This document shows positions 37,778 through 52,679 of a stretch of 64,000 nt of DNA, one piece after another. The position numbers were made by a program, and so were the translations under genes. The notes beneath the pieces were generated by a model, which was not told the origin of the DNA, ran no database searches, and saw only the letters and a list, made by a program, of their open reading frames with translations. How positions within the stretch are numbered: the first letter of the stretch is position 1; every line of letters begins with the position of its first letter. This stretch comes from Paulownia fortunei. Lineage: Eukaryota > Streptophyta > Magnoliopsida > Lamiales > Paulowniaceae. The stretch is taken from positions 18,734,673 to 18,798,672 of the forward strand of contig CM033115.1 of assembly GCA_019321725.1 (NCBI GenBank), written 5' to 3'.

Positions 37778-40326
37778 TGAAAATTGTAAATATTCAATGC
37801 TGTGACTTGTGAAAAAACTTTGTAAATTTGCGCAGTCCAACTTCGATTTTGATCTTGGTATACCAATTACTTCTCATTTCATGCTTCGTTTGCTGCTCAT
37901 CTTTTGGCTTTTGTCCAGGAATATATTTGAAGCTTGTTTTTTTCTTGAAAAAAAAAGAAAAGAAAATGTTATTTGTTGTGTGTATTTTTATTTTTATTTT
38001 AAATATGGTGGGTAATATATCTTTTCCTATGTATATTCGAGAAACAAGAAATTGTGCTATTTGATAGGGACGGATGGATATGGTCTCCAAAACCAATTAA
38101 TCTTTGTCACATCGATTATATAGCAATTTTTGTATTACAAATAAAGCATTAAAATTACTAATTATGGCATAAAGAAAAAATATTAAGTTAACTGATCAAC
38201 AAAATTAAAGAATCATTCATTTTGAAATATTAGAGTTGGATTGATTTTGGATTAATCAAGAAATATCGAGAAAAAGAACTTTTTTCGCACCAAATGATAT
38301 TCTCTTTTGTTCTATTTTCTAATTTTGTTGTCCATTTTTTACTTAAATTATATAAGATTATGTTTGAATTGATGAATTTGGAGTTAAAATTTTATATTCA
38401 TAATAATAAATTGATTTAACTTATTTAAATAATTTTATGTTATAATAAATTTTAAATAATCAAACTTTCAATTTAAACTATTTTTTAAATATTATAACTT
38501 AATAATATAAAATTATTTAAAATTCTTTTCCCGTACCTAATTTTTTCTATCCAAACTCATTCTAAAGTCCTGGCCTATTTGAATGGAACCTATCATTAGA
38601 TTACAACTCCGTCGTACTCTTGATTTGAATGGAATAAAGGAGTAGGGATTTGTGTAACCCCACCTTGTAAGACTCTAATTAAAACTATAAAATGGTGGAC
38701 ATTTAATTGTAAGCGTGGCCAGTTACGTACCTTCCATTTGCAAAGGAGCTGTCTTTACAAAAAAGGGGTGGTCTTGTTGAAACAATACAAGTGATAAAGC
38801 AAGCAAGGGAGAGAATATAGTATGTTTTGAGTGTACTTGGACCTTCCATCTACACCAAATGCAAAGGATCTGCCCCATCACCCCACCCCCAACCCCCAAC
38901 CCCACCTTTTAAAATTAAAATAAAATAAATATATATATATATATATAAATGAATGAATAAATTTTTATTTTTTGGTTTCTTTTGGCATATGATGCTCTCT
39001 TTTCAATGGCCATGCAGAAGGTGACAGCCAATTTATAACTATTAGCAAGGTTATTTTTTTTATATTATAGTTTTGGCATTCAAATGCATGACTTAATTAA
39101 GTATATATGGGAATTGGTTGCTTATTATCAGTAGTTGCATAAACTTATCCAAAATAGTTTGCAAATAGTTCCTTAAAGTTAGTTGGTTTCTTTTGAATTT
39201 TGAACCACAAAAAAGGATTGAAAAGAGAAAGAAGAAGACAAAGATTACCGTTGTCTGGTCATTTGGTCTGTGGATCAAATGTCCAAATGATTACAACACT
39301 TATATATATATATATATTTTCAGTTTGATATTATATTGTCCGCCTATTTATATAGATGAATTAGATAGGGGAAGAAATAATAAAAAGTAAAAAAATCAAT
39401 TGAAAAATGAAATAAAAAATATTGCAATAATTAATTAAATGTATATTGTTGTAATCTTGCAAATATATCAAAGAATCAACTCCTGATTCTTAGCAATTTC
39501 AATTTAAGAGTAATCTAGTGTACAATTAAAGAAAAAATGAATTCCAAAAAATGATATCATTGAATCTTAATTTTGGAAAATTATTTCTAGGAAAATTGGC
39601 TCTATCCTTTGATATAAAATTCAAGAATTACATGCATCGATTTAATCAAAAAACAGAGAGGAGAAAATTTGATTATATTATTGCAAGCTTTCATTTATTC
39701 TAGTACTTAGTGTACTCTTTCTAAACAATTACTTTGTACATTTTTATAATTCAAACTCGAAGTTTCTTAGCATTTATAATCCCATTAAAGCTTTTTTGGC
39801 CAGCGAAAAGGGATAAATTTTTAAGAGAATTTAAAGAACTCGTCTTCAGATCTTAAAAATGAATACATATAAAAGCTACAAGAATAATATTTCTGGAATA
39901 AAACTGTATTAAATATACATTTAATCTCCACGAATTGTAGTAATAAGATTGATCTTTTGCGTACATAATTGCTTCTCTTCAAAATAATTAATCTTTTTTA
40001 CACTCACTAAAGCATGAGCAAAAATTAAATTTCGAAAGATAGAATGCAAGATTAATTAAGATCTCATATACTTGTAATGTAGCTTAAGAGATTGTAATGC
40101 AGATATATCAGCGATTCTATATCACCAACTTATATTTGCCTTTAATTATAGTAATAATTAACTCCCCTTTAATGATAAGAACATGTTGAACTGATTTTTT
40201 TAAAAATATATTTAATAAATAATTTGTTTCCAAAGTATATTTATAATAAATATACATAGAATTACACTTTCATACAAATAGTCTGTTATCCTTTTATGAG
40301 TTATGAGAGTAATTAAGTGCACATCC

Positions 40327-40358
40327 ACACACACACACACACGTGTGCGTGTGTGTGT
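40327..40358. repeat. CA/TG palindrome (32 bp)
   Basis: (AC)8 is followed immediately by GTGTGCGTGTGTGTGT, so the two 16-base halves are reverse complements except for one C. It contains ACACGTGT, which includes a G-box core. The tract can form a cruciform or Z-DNA and is probably unstable. Confidence 0.9.
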
Positions 40359-42460
40359 TATCTAATATTCACGTTAGGCCCAAAACAGAAAAGAAGAAAA
40401 AAATGTTATTATTATTATTATGAAATATGAAGTGAGTGAGACAGATGATCATAGCATCCTTAAATTCATATGAAATTCGGTAATAAGAAGCATCAATTAT
40501 TAGGAGGCTGATTAATGACACGTAGTCCATTATGGGTCGCACACGTCTTGGGTTTTTGACAAATACGGCCCGATTTTCTCACACGTGAAGTGTCGCACTC
40601 CACATGTTTCATGTGCTAATAATTACTCATAGTTGGTGCCTAATTTCGTATCATATTCCCAAAAGTTGAGACAAGATTTTTATTTTTACTGTTTTTTAAT
40701 ACGAACTAAACTCTTATAATTTTTTCTCTTTACAGAAGAGATATATATTATCGACTAATATTTCAAAGTTTTTTTAATTTTTCTTCCTAAGTTCATGATA
40801 CACTGATATATATTTAAGTTTAATTTTATCAATATTTTTTTATTAAAATTGATGAAGATAGTAAAAAATAAATATCCGTTCAAGAGATATTATACACTTT
40901 GATTAAAATTTTATAATTTTATCTTGAAAAGATGTCTTTTAAGAGAAAGGAGTCGGCGTCGCGCAGTACTTATTTGATGTGAAATGAATTTTTTTTAATA
41001 TATTAAAAACTAAAAAGAAAATTATTTCAACGCGATAAACTTTTTGGTATTTATGTTTTAAATTCTTGGATAATCATAATTGAAATTGATAAAAAAAACC
41101 CACCAAACTTGGTAAAAGTTTGAAAAAGGAAGTTATAGCTTTCAAATCCAAATGCAAAGTTTGGTTGTTAAGGCAAATGATGACACATACTGTAGAATTG
41201 ATACAATTGTGACATTTAGAATTGGAAGAATGGGTCAGCAAACGTTGGCTGCTGCTTTATACCCTCATTTAAAATTATGAAAACCTTTTCTTTTCAAGTC
41301 AAAGTCGTGGGAGTCTTTTTCCCTCCCTAAAAATCGGACCCCACTTTTGGAAAATAAGACTCCCTCCATTAGAACTTGAAATTTGAAAAATTGTTGGAGT
41401 TCGCACTGTATCAAATTATTTTTATTGATTTACTATATAAATAGTAGTTTAAAAAATCATTCAAATTTTTATTGTTTATATATATATATGTATGTATGTA
41501 TATAAGTTTTTAAATATTAAATATTTAAATTTTATTTAATAGTTAACTTTTAGTTGTTTAAGTTTAATATTTGACTTGTATTTCTTAAAATTATTAATTA
41601 TTTTTTTAATGGTATTTGCTTACATCGAATTCGACGTTCATCTTGCAATTTTCTTTTTTGAGTTTATTTGATGTGCCTTTTTGCTGAAATTATTCAACGG
41701 TTCTATTTAGGAAAAACTTGTAGGTATTAGTAAGCTATTTTAACTTTTTAATTATTATATTGAAGTATCAAATAAGTATTATAATACAATTTGGTCTAAA
41801 CTATTATTTCATTTTGTGGCATTAGTTTTAATAATTTCAAAGTTAAGATCCTTTTGAAATGATCTACTTTGTGGTCTCAAGGATAGTATATTTGAATTCT
41901 TGTAAGGCAGTTGAATATTTAAATTATCCACATAATATGAAATGAAAATGCAATAATATTTTTCTTCAAATGAAGTCATTTTATATGCTATGAAATTTTA
42001 AAAAGATTATTATAATTATGCAGTAATGCATACATGTATTATAATATTTTTAGTATGTTTAACTTTTAAAACAAACCAACTTAAAAACCATAAAACTGCA
42101 ACCTATCGAACCAAATCACCCAATCAAAGCGAACAAAATCGTAACTTTGATTTTAATTTATAAAATAACAATTTAAAATTTCTCATAGCAAAATGATACA
42201 TAACAATTCAATTTAAAATTAATAAAAATAAATAAAAGCACTATAATTACCATTACGCTATGTCCCACAAAAGATGTTCCATTTGACTTTTTTTAGAAAA
42301 AAAAAAAAAAATTTTTTTTAATCTTTTGTTCTAAAATTCCCCTTACAAAATAAAATAAAAATGACTTTATTGTTTAGATTCTACAACTTATCATTTAAAT
42401 AAATCACATGCTTAATCATTAAATAAATATTTAAGGGACAAAAAAATTAACTCTTAAACG

Positions 42461-42462
<2 letters not shown>

Positions 42463-42490
<28 letters not shown>
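42463..42490. repeat. (AC)14 microsatellite
   Basis: Fourteen perfect AC units, followed by ATGG. It would make a polymorphic marker. Confidence 0.95.
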
Positions 42491-42493
<3 letters not shown>

Positions 42494-45370
42494 GAGATAT
42501 AGTGTTGGATTGGGCCGCTTGGCCATCATCTTTAAAAAGAGGCTTTGATCAAGAATAAAGCCATCAATATAAATTGAAGGGCATAAGAGGTACTTAACCA
42601 AAAAAATTACCTTCTTCTTTCAAAATACATAATAAATATTTTGAGATAAATAAAAATAAATAGAGAACATCCTTTGTGAGACAAAATAAATAAGAGTTTC
42701 AAGTCAACCAAAACCTTATGATTTTATTTAAAGTTGTCAAGTAAAATATAATAGCCCACAAAATAACATAAATGGATGACTACATGTACTTTTACCTACT
42801 TTCTTTTTAATCCTCTAAATTTTGTAATTGCCATATATTCTAATCTTCCCATTATTTACTACTTCACAACTTACAATAATATGCTCAAAACCGACCTCTA
42901 AATTAAACTTCTAAATTTGCATGATATAAAGATAAATTTTGATGGAAAAATAAATAAGACTAGATAATTCTAAGTACAAAGAAAGGAATATCCCCAAAAA
43001 AAATAAGTAAGACAGATAATTCACTGTTAAAGTTGAGATCCCAATATTTTATTAAAAAATTATTTTTGTAATGGGCTTTTTTACATATTCGTGTCAAAAT
43101 TTTCATTATATTTCTGTAATTAAAATGACATTATTTACATTATAATTGTGCGTTGTGTTTGTGCCTTAAATACAATTTTAATCACCTCTGTACCAACACA
43201 ACCAGCAATAATCAAATAAATTATATGTTATACATTTAAATAAATTTAATACTTATTCTATGTCGACAGGAAGAATGCCAAGGATTGAGGTGGAAAAGCA
43301 ATAATGTCTGACAACAAAACGGAGTTTAGAGAGTGAAATTAAGAAAAATTGCTCTGGCATTAGGATAATTGCTCGTATATCTGTCAACCCTCGTGTTAGG
43401 TTGGCAACAAGAATATAATTATTTCAAACAACTCATGTATAATATTGTACATAAATAAATGGTAATAACTTATGTATCCTCTGGCATTGCATCTCGAGCA
43501 CATGATTTATTATCCTCATGGCAAGAAAATATTTTCAACATATCCAACGTGATTTTATTTATTTATTTATTTTTTAAAGTAATTGTAGTTATATTTAGGA
43601 CTGTCAATGAGTCGGATTTTAAATTTAAACATTCATTAAGTTGAAACCTCTGCAAGAGCATTGAAAATAAATGTATTGGCGAGCGTAAGTCTGAACTCTG
43701 AATAACCTTGACCATGGGCCCATTGCTGAAGGGCTGGAGGTCCAAGAATTGAACTCAATATTAGATAAGCCCATTAAATATTTGGAGATTGGTTGGACTG
43801 AAAAGAAGTGGCCCAATATTACTTTAAAAAGCCCAGTATCTTGTATGGTGCAACCTCTAACCAATTTACGTTTGAAGTTTTTAGAGAATAAAATGTTTTA
43901 ATTCATTATTGCAATATGTTTTTGAAGAACATTTAGAAATATATTTTTTTGGATTTCTGAATAATTAAATAATGAATTTTACGTTTTAATTTTTATTTAA
44001 TTTGTCCAAGTCTGAAACATCATAGTATAAACAAACATTGTGGTTTTTTTTTTTATCTTATATTACATTTGTGGCACGTTAGCTGTTAGCTAATGTACTA
44101 TAAAATTATGTCAAGAACTCTACGGCTACTAGTAATTCAATTTATTTTACTCGATTTTATATATCTAAAAAGTTAACTTGTTTTATTTTTTTTTCATGAG
44201 TATCTATTATTGTCAAATTGGGTCATGGGATTACTATTTAAATTCAATTCATCCCAATATGATATGACTACACTGTTAAATGCAGATGCATTTTTTTTTC
44301 TTATAATGCATAAAATAGTCAAAATTAAAAAAAAAAAAAAAAACGGTCACATCCGATTAGCATTTGACAACATTAACAATAAAATAAGGGGGTTTAAAAC
44401 TTATCAAATTATCTATAATGCTTGATGTCAAGGACTTGTCATAGTGCCACTGCCACAATCTTGTACCTTGTCATCATTTCCTCTTAAATTGCTTGACATT
44501 GAAATCCCTTTAAAAGGAATAGAAGATTAGGTTGTTGATATTCCAAATAAATGGTTTTTTTTTTTCATTTCCAAATATCCGAAAAAATAATATTGAGCTG
44601 TTTGTTTTCATTTTCTATTTAGAAATTCTACAAATACATTTATTTTATTTATTTTCATAAAAAAATATAATTTATTTTATTTTTAAAATTTATTTTTAAA
44701 TCTACTAATAATTTTTATTTTTTCATAAAAAAAAATATTAAAACAAATAACATTTTCATTTTCAAACATACATAGTTTATATAAAAACATACCAAATCCA
44801 AACATATTTCATTTTTATACGAAAATCTAATAAAAATATTTTCAACCCTGAAAATACTAAAAACATAAAAATGAGATTTTTTTGTTTAAAAATATTTAAA
44901 TATTATCAAATCTCAATCACTATTTACGAGAATAAAATAACAAAAATATTTTTTTAAAAAATATTTTTTTCATCTTTTATTTAAAAAAATTGTATTAAAA
45001 TATTCAAATTCGGAGGAGGAATTATTTGTCCGAGTTCAAATGAAAGGCCAACACATAGTAGGTGTTTAGCTGGCCTACAAAAAACATAGGGTCCACAATG
45101 TATAGGTAGAACAGTAATTTCAAAAAAGGTAGGAGGAACACACGATTTAACATAAAAATCCATCCACGAGATATAACGTTAAATCACGCGTGCATTATCC
45201 CATGTAATCATGCTCACCCCTTACTAAACAATCATTAACATTGTGACCATTTGCCTGCCTCTTCCATCATTACCTAGCTTTTTCATTTGTATATCCCATC
45301 CTTTTTGTAGCTGAACCATTATTTTTTCACAATTTTACTCTAAATTGCAAAAAACCGTACAATCCCACGG

Positions 45371-45616
45371 ATGGAAACATTTTTAATTAAAATAACGTTG
45401 TCAGCATCAATTTTAATCATTGGACTTGTGATTTTTGTTTTTATTACTGAATTAATTCTAGTCTTTTTTGGAAATTTAGAAGAAGTTTTTTTAAGTACAT
45501 TGTTAGTAGCTGGATCTTTATTTTGTACACCTCATTTTTTGCCTAAGTATCCGCAGCCCATTAAAATATTTTATTTTTTATTTTTTAAAAGTAAGTACCC
45601 AAGTGCTGATATTTAG
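45371..45616 (+). CDS. Small open frame, possible one-pass membrane protein
   Basis: The 81-codon frame starts METFLIKITLSAS and runs into a hydrophobic stretch (about residues 6-34, rich in Ile, Leu, Val and Phe) that would span a membrane. An acidic NLEEV then leads to a second hydrophobic part, and the tail is KYPQPIK ... KSKYPSADI. It lies in the middle of the gene desert and its base composition matches the AT-rich surroundings, so the hydrophobicity may only reflect T-rich codons. No family was recognised and no clear promoter is visible. It is included as a weak candidate. Confidence 0.2.
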   Translation: METFLIKITLSASILIIGLVIFVFITELILVFFGNLEEVFLSTLLVAGSLFCTPHFLPKYPQPIKIFYFLFFKSKYPSADI

Positions 45617-48600
45617 TCGACTAGCAAATTATTATTTTTTTTAGCAAATTATTATTTTTTTAAACAAAAGTAGATCCATTCATTATATAATCATGGAGCA
45701 AAAAGTACGGGCAGTATTTGTAATCCTAACTACATTTTGTGACATATCCAAAAGCAAAAATCTTCTCCAAAAATTTTGGGAAAAGTGATGAATTCCATAT
45801 TTAGCCAGAGCATTTACTGTCACAATAGCAAAAATTTATTTCAAATGGAATGGATTCAAATTAAAATCCGTTCCATTATCATTTCTATGTAATATTATAA
45901 CGTTTCAATCATAATTTGAGATGGAGTATGAAATTAATCAATATTTAGAGCGCAGTCCAAATACAAGTGATTTTTTGTGCAAAAATATTTAACAACTATA
46001 TATATATATGTAAAATTATTTTATTAGGTCTATGACAACATTAACTTGGGGGAGACAATCTTTTTTACACAAAATCCAGTCGTTTTGGCACTGTTCGACC
46101 ACTTTTCTAATTTTTAGTGCTCTTTTCTATTTGTATATATTTTAAGAAATCATTTGATGTAAATATTATATACATGTGTATAAATTCAATCCAAATGTTC
46201 CATTCAGTACTAATTAAAATATTTAATAGTAAATATACATACTAAATATATATATATATATATTAAATGAAACATCTATAAAATTGGTTGGGTAATATTT
46301 GGGTTAGTTTCACAGTTTTTTGAATTTGTTGAGGATGTTTATTTTGTAGTCATGAATAGGGAAGGGACACGTGGCCACTCAACTAATAAAAAAAGGTCGT
46401 ACTTAATCTATAGCTACATTTTAAATTCTGTAGTGGACGTAGTCTTTTCATTTCTTTTGACATTAGATTTGGATGTGTAATTTAACAAGGAATGGTGCAT
46501 CAAAAAGTAATTTGGATGAAAATTATTTTTTATTGGTTTCATATTAAAAATAATAAGTATAAATTCTTAAAATATTATAAATTAAGTGACTAAAAAAAAA
46601 AAGTGGATATAAAAAACCAATTCTTATATATCAAATTTTCTTTTCGTAATTTACTTAAAAACTACAATTACATAATTAGGTTTGAGTTGACTTACACTAT
46701 ATGCTCGTTAGATGTAGGGATATATCTAGAATATTCAATTTCGGGGTGACTCAAATTTTAGTAAATAGTAAAATTTATTAGTTCCGAGTAAAAAATAAAC
46801 ATAGGGGGTGGGGGATATGTGTTGCCATAAAAAGCTTGAATTTTACACTTACTTTTAAAAGTACAATATGTTTTATAAGCGACACTCCAAGGTCATAATT
46901 TCTATAAATTTAAGGGTGGTAAGAATTAATATTAAGTTATCATAATTAATAATTAACAATACGTGTCATATAATAATATAGTAAAGAGAAAACCTATATA
47001 ACTAGTAACTTATAATAATATTAAAAATAATTATTGGTGAAAATTATAGTTTTAATAAAATAACATTTTTCATCGTTTAATTTACATAATTAATCATAAC
47101 TTTCACACTAATGCTTTGTAGGTAATATTCTTTTTTTTTTTTTCCTTGTAAGGTTAATAATTAGCCAAAATTAGAAGAACCACAAAAACAAAATACTATA
47201 CCAATTAGTGGATGTTACACCTTTCTATCTAATCCATCATCAGAAGAACTGAGAGTTTCAAGGGTCAGTCAATTTTTCAGCTTATCCATGATTGTCAAAT
47301 CCAAAAGTAAGGATTGATAGTGCCCCAAAAATGTCACATTCTCACAACGCAGAGGTCCAAATAATGGAGTGTCAATGGGGGTATCTAGGCGCATGCTTTC
47401 CAAAAGGAAAAAGGATAATTTATGTTTCCTCTTTATATGACTGATAAACAGAGAATCAATAGTAGAAAAAAAAAGGAAAATAAATTGAAGAGTGATGAAG
47501 AAGTTGAATTCAAAGACAGCAGTGCTTTTTTTTTTTTAATGAAATTTCGTACGATGGAAAAATCATTTTGTTGAAAATTTCATAAAATAATATACCTTTA
47601 GGTCGACGATGACGATGATGAAAGGTTTTGAACTAACCCTTTTTTGTCTAGCATTTTAAGGAGGAACTGAAAGAGCTGGACAAGGTGTAACAATTTAGGT
47701 TGAGGAAAATGTAATAAATGTTCCGATTATTTTTTATTGTTTAGTTTGTATGAGATGGGAAAAGGTACATCTAGGTATATTCTCCCTCTCGTCCACAATT
47801 TTATTGACATATTGTACATATTAATGTGTATATATATAATCCTATAGTCAATATTCACAGGTCAGAAAATTTTTTTATGACATCCCTATGAGGAAACTGG
47901 GAATTGGAGATCTATTATTGTCTTCAGATGCATATGAAGTCTTCGCGCACTACCATTTTTTAGGTTTGCAGAAAATAGAAATTGAAGAGCAAAATTTATT
48001 TTTTCTTAAAAAAAATAAATAAAGGGTAGTTTTAATTTTGTAGGGGGTAAAATTTAAACATTTAATAATTTTATATATATAATTAATAATTTAGTTTTTT
48101 TTATGAAGTTGAGGCCTCCGTCCACCCCATTGCTTCGTCTCTCGTTTGCATAATACACTTATCGAGCGATCACGTTAATGATCTCAATATGTCATCTTTT
48201 TTAAATAATTCTATCATTATTTTTTAGACATGCATTAATAAAATTATCAAATATATAAATATTATGAACTTTTTCACAATATAAATAATTCAATATTTTT
48301 TTTGTATCATTAAATTATAAGACCAATAAGCAAACCTAGGACATGTTATTGGTTTTATTTCTTTATGCAAGATATTTGCTTAATTTTGAAGGCCATTGGA
48401 TGATAGGAATATGAGGAGATGCAAGATTTCAAAGTATAGTAGGAAGAAATCAGAAAAGGACGTGAAGAATGTGACAGTGTGGATAAGATAAGGGCTGATG
48501 AGTCATAAAGACATTATGGAACATTCACACAAGTTAAGGCTGTAATTGTACGAACTCTGCACAATTGTTTCTGCCGTTGCCGCAGATGTCACTGTTGTTC

Positions 48601-48810
48601 AATGTGGCATTGTTGAAGAAAAGTTGTCCCAAACACAAACTTTATCTCGTTCATGGAAAACCTACTGGACACTTCTTAACATATATAAACAAGTGTCATC
48701 CTTGCTATTGCTGAACACTTCATGTATACGGATTATGAGTTCAAATCAGGCATGTTGAAGAAGTAATCAGTGTCTTTTTTTTTTTTTTTTAACATGTTCT
48801 TATACATATA

Positions 48811-48993
48811 TAACCTCCATCTCAAATTTATTATTTCTATTTTTAAGGAATATTTTTAATAAAAATTATTTTTTTATTTTTTAAAATTATTATTTAAATT
48901 AAAATAATAATGTAACCCTACATAATTTATACTTTTTAAACAATACTCTAAAACTCTTTGTTGGGTCAAATATTTTGAGACGGAAGGAGTATA
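48811..48993. mobile_element. Stowaway-like MITE, about 180 bp
   Basis: The left end CTCCATCTCAAATTTATTAT is the inverted counterpart of the right end, whose complement reads ACTCCTTCCGTCTCAAAAT. Both ends abut TA-rich flanks (ATATATAAC and GTATAGTAC), consistent with the TA target of Tc1/mariner-type MITEs. The interior is AT-rich and non-coding. The end motif (CTCC-TC-GTCTCAAA) is the classic Stowaway form. It is moderately degenerate, so an old insertion. Confidence 0.7.
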
Positions 48994-51900
48994 GTACTCT
49001 CCTTATAATTCTATCATTGTCAAAGTTTAGTTTAATATAATATAGAGTTTGAGATAAAAATTAAAAAATAAATTTTTTATATAAATTATATTGTATTATA
49101 CTATTCTAAAAAATATAGTAGTTTAGAGTAAGCGTCGTCACGGTATTATTTTATTGACAAAGTGGTCTTAAAAAATAAAAAGTTTTATTTTAATAAATAA
49201 AATCTTATTTTTAATCGTTTCAAAATTATATAGAGAGAGAGATGATAAATTTGAAATAAAAAGAAATATATAATTTTCTCATTTTCTTTAGATTTACATT
49301 GCATGCATATGCATTCGTGAGTACACTCTTCTGTGAATTACAAGTCTAAGAACACGTAGACTTCACAGCCTCATGTGCATAAATGACAGTAACAGCACCA
49401 TTGCATGGTTTGGTCCTCTCTCAAGTCTCGAGCACACTTGTGGTCCGGTGTGACTCCTAACTTAGCTACTACTCCCATTTTATTACTGCCAAATTACTAA
49501 GAAGTACTTGAAAGTTGAATATGAAAATTTGCCTTCTAATAATCTTATTAATTTTTATTAGGTCCCAAGACTCAAAAAATTTAAAAAAACTATTAGGTTC
49601 GAATTTTACATGTGTAAACATTAGTCAATTTTCATAATAATTTTTTTTTTTACTTTAGTTGCACCTTTAATTCAATTGATATGTGTTATCTTGATATATT
49701 AATTTTTTTAAATGAAAAATACTTATTGATTCTCAACTCTATGAACTAATTAAACCATAAATATTTGAATTTTGGGACAAAATGGGATTTGATGCAGAAA
49801 AAGAAAAACGAAAAAAAGGGGGTTCATGGGAGTACATATGAATGAAGGCTACATCCATTGAATCAGATTCTTCTAACACATGACCCTACTGTCTTTTCAG
49901 TTTTTCATTATGCACTGAATGGAGATTCCATGGGAAAACCCTTTATTTTTCTTTTTATATAGTTTTAGGACATGGCTTTCAGTTTTGAGTAGTGACAAAA
50001 TTGAGAAATTGGGGGGTACCAATCAATTACATAAATGAGATACATTTATTAGAGTTGGTTGGGACCATGCATGGTGAATGGGATCATCTCTTTTGCTGTG
50101 ATGTTAGCTGTGTCCTGTCTGATTAAAGACTTGTATTTACCACCAACTTTTCTTTACATTTACTTGGAGCTTTAGTTGCATCGCCACATCTAACTTTGCT
50201 CTTATCATCATCCCCTATCACCAAAAACATAAATATATATGGTAAGTTATTGAAATTTTTCGATTTGGTTTAATCCAACTAATTACATGTCAAAGAATTC
50301 CACTTACATTGTTCACGATCATTTGGTAAGATTTAAGGTAGAAATTCTTGAATTTCTTGGAATATGGTGTGAGTTGGGCTTGCCATGTATATTTCCTATC
50401 CCAAATTTATTATTTATATATATTTTTTTTAAAATACTTGTAAAATGAAAAAAAAAATTCTCACGAACACCTTTGGTAACTAGCTCTCAATTATTATTTT
50501 TAAATAATAATGTCATAATATACAAAAAAAAAAAAAAAAAAAATACTTTTTCAACACATTCTTATAACTCCGTGTTGCCATCAAATTTGACTTGTTAAAA
50601 TAGAATGGAGAAAGTATTTGTATAATTCTTAATTTTAACAAAACAAAAAAAAGAAATTTAAATTTCTCAAACATCACTCTCAAGTGTGCGTTTAGCTAGC
50701 TTTGGCGTCCATCGAGCTCGCTCAATTTGTCTGCTATAGTATAGGCTTGGAATGATGTGATGGACCAAGCATGGCCTGAAAACTAGGCTCACAAAAAACC
50801 GGACTAGATTGGGGTTAAATTCTTGGACCGGGTGCGAGAGAGATTTCAGTCCACATACAAGTACCACCCTATGCTTTATTACATGTATATTTCTTCATGA
50901 TAGTGATTTTTTTTTTTAAGCATTAGTTGAATACGGAACGATTATTTATTTAAAATTTAAATTATTAATTATTTAATAAATTTCGAATTCAAGATCGCTT
51001 GATATATTGTTAGTTACCTTCATTCAAAAAATAAAAAAATAAAATGATTAATCCACCAATGTGTGTAGATTTGGGGCAACCTTCTAAAAGGGCTGCATTA
51101 GTTTCCACATCGACCACATAGAAATTGGTTGAGTGCTCATAATCATAACCATTTGATTTGCTAGTTTTAGATGGTCGAATTAGGTAGAAGTTTTGAGTGT
51201 TTTTATATTATTGTCTTTAATAATAATAGTTGAAAATCAATGATATCATATTAATATTTTAAGAAATATTTTTTTTAAAAAAATCTTATTTTACGAAATA
51301 GGACCTTATTTGGGACATCCGGAAAATAAAATAAAAAAGAGCGATAAATTTGGGAGATGAGAAATATAATGTAAATGAATAAAGAAAATTCCACAGCTAA
51401 TAACAAATGTTGTAGTTAAAAAATTTAAAATAGAAACATTATAAAAAAATTAATAAAAAATTGGCAAAAAAAATTGAAGAGTTTAACTTAGAATTATAAC
51501 CAGCTACACATTCAAATATAAATGGAGAGAGTAGAATATAGTTTCTCATAATAAAACAACATTAGCTTTTAGGGGAGGCCATAAAAGCACGAAATACAAT
51601 TATTCCAGCACAATTGTAAAAAGAAAAATTAAAAATTTGAAATATTTACCACAATCCGCGCAACGGGCACTACTTATTTTATGATATCGGATTTACAAGA
51701 AAAATAATTGTGGTCTAATCTCAAAAAATTGGCATAATAATAATCAACAAATGATCGTATTCGCCCAAAAAAAAAAAAAGGCATAGTAACTATTTGAACA
51801 TATGACCGTACACAGAATAATCTAACAGTCAACACATTAAGCTAAATCATAAACTATTGATACTCCATCTTAAAATGGATGCTAGCTCCCTTTGTCTTGT

Positions 51901-52189
51901 TGACAAATTAATTAAGTAATTTTAAAATTCCAATATTAGAAAATATAATTATTTTTCTAATAAAATAATATAAGTTACATAATTAAGATCTACAATTTTT
52001 AAAATTATCAAAGAATCACAAAAAATATAATAATAACAATCAAAAGGATAGACAATTGACTTTATATTGTGCCAAATGGAGCAAACATTATCGGAAACAG
52101 GGAATATAGTACCTGATCTACACAGTGTTTCATTATGAAAATGAAAGGAGACATTACTTAGAGAAATTTGAGTGACTCCGAAATTTGTC

Positions 52190-52340
52190 ACGGATGGGGT
52201 ATCAAGGTTGAAAACTGTTCTTCACTTTCTTAGAGATTGTCTCAGAGCCAGGAGTGTTTGGAATTTTGTTCTTGGTCGTAGAGTTTCTGAGATTAACTTC
52301 AACCTCGACCTCAAAGCATGGTTGAAGCATGATCTTAGAA
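52190..52340 (+). pseudogene. Fragment of a LINE-type retrotransposon (zf-RVT region)
   Basis: The frame starting at 52172 contains VLHFLRDCLRARSVWNFVLG, which follows the His/Cys pattern and RA-x-VW ending of the zinc-binding region found downstream of reverse transcriptase in plant non-LTR retrotransposons. Only this ~50-residue piece survives. No reverse transcriptase or endonuclease motif is found around it, and the flanks are AT-rich. It is a relic, not a working element. Confidence 0.6.
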
Positions 52341-52679
52341 ACAAGAAAATGACTTTTAATCCCCTTGAGCAGATTCTTTTTGCATTAGGTTTTTGTATAA
52401 AAATAAAAAAATATTTGGATTATTTATATTTATATATTGACTTTATAGGTTTAGAAATAAAAATATAGTTATTTTATGATATTTTCCAAGTAAAAAAATA
52501 TAAAATTTTATTGGATTTGGAAATGAATTTAGTAGGTGAACGAAAAGATGTAAAATATTAATAATTTTAAATAAAAAATAAATTGTTTTTTTTTTTAATA
52601 AAAATGAGCAAAATAAATGAATTTTTGTAGTTTCAATTAGTAAAAAATTAGAAAGAATACGTTTTGAAATGAACACAAA

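Noticed and set aside
50667..50867. 66-codon minus frame with mixed composition
   Set aside because: Slightly protein-like, but too short and without a motif; not enough to call a fragment.
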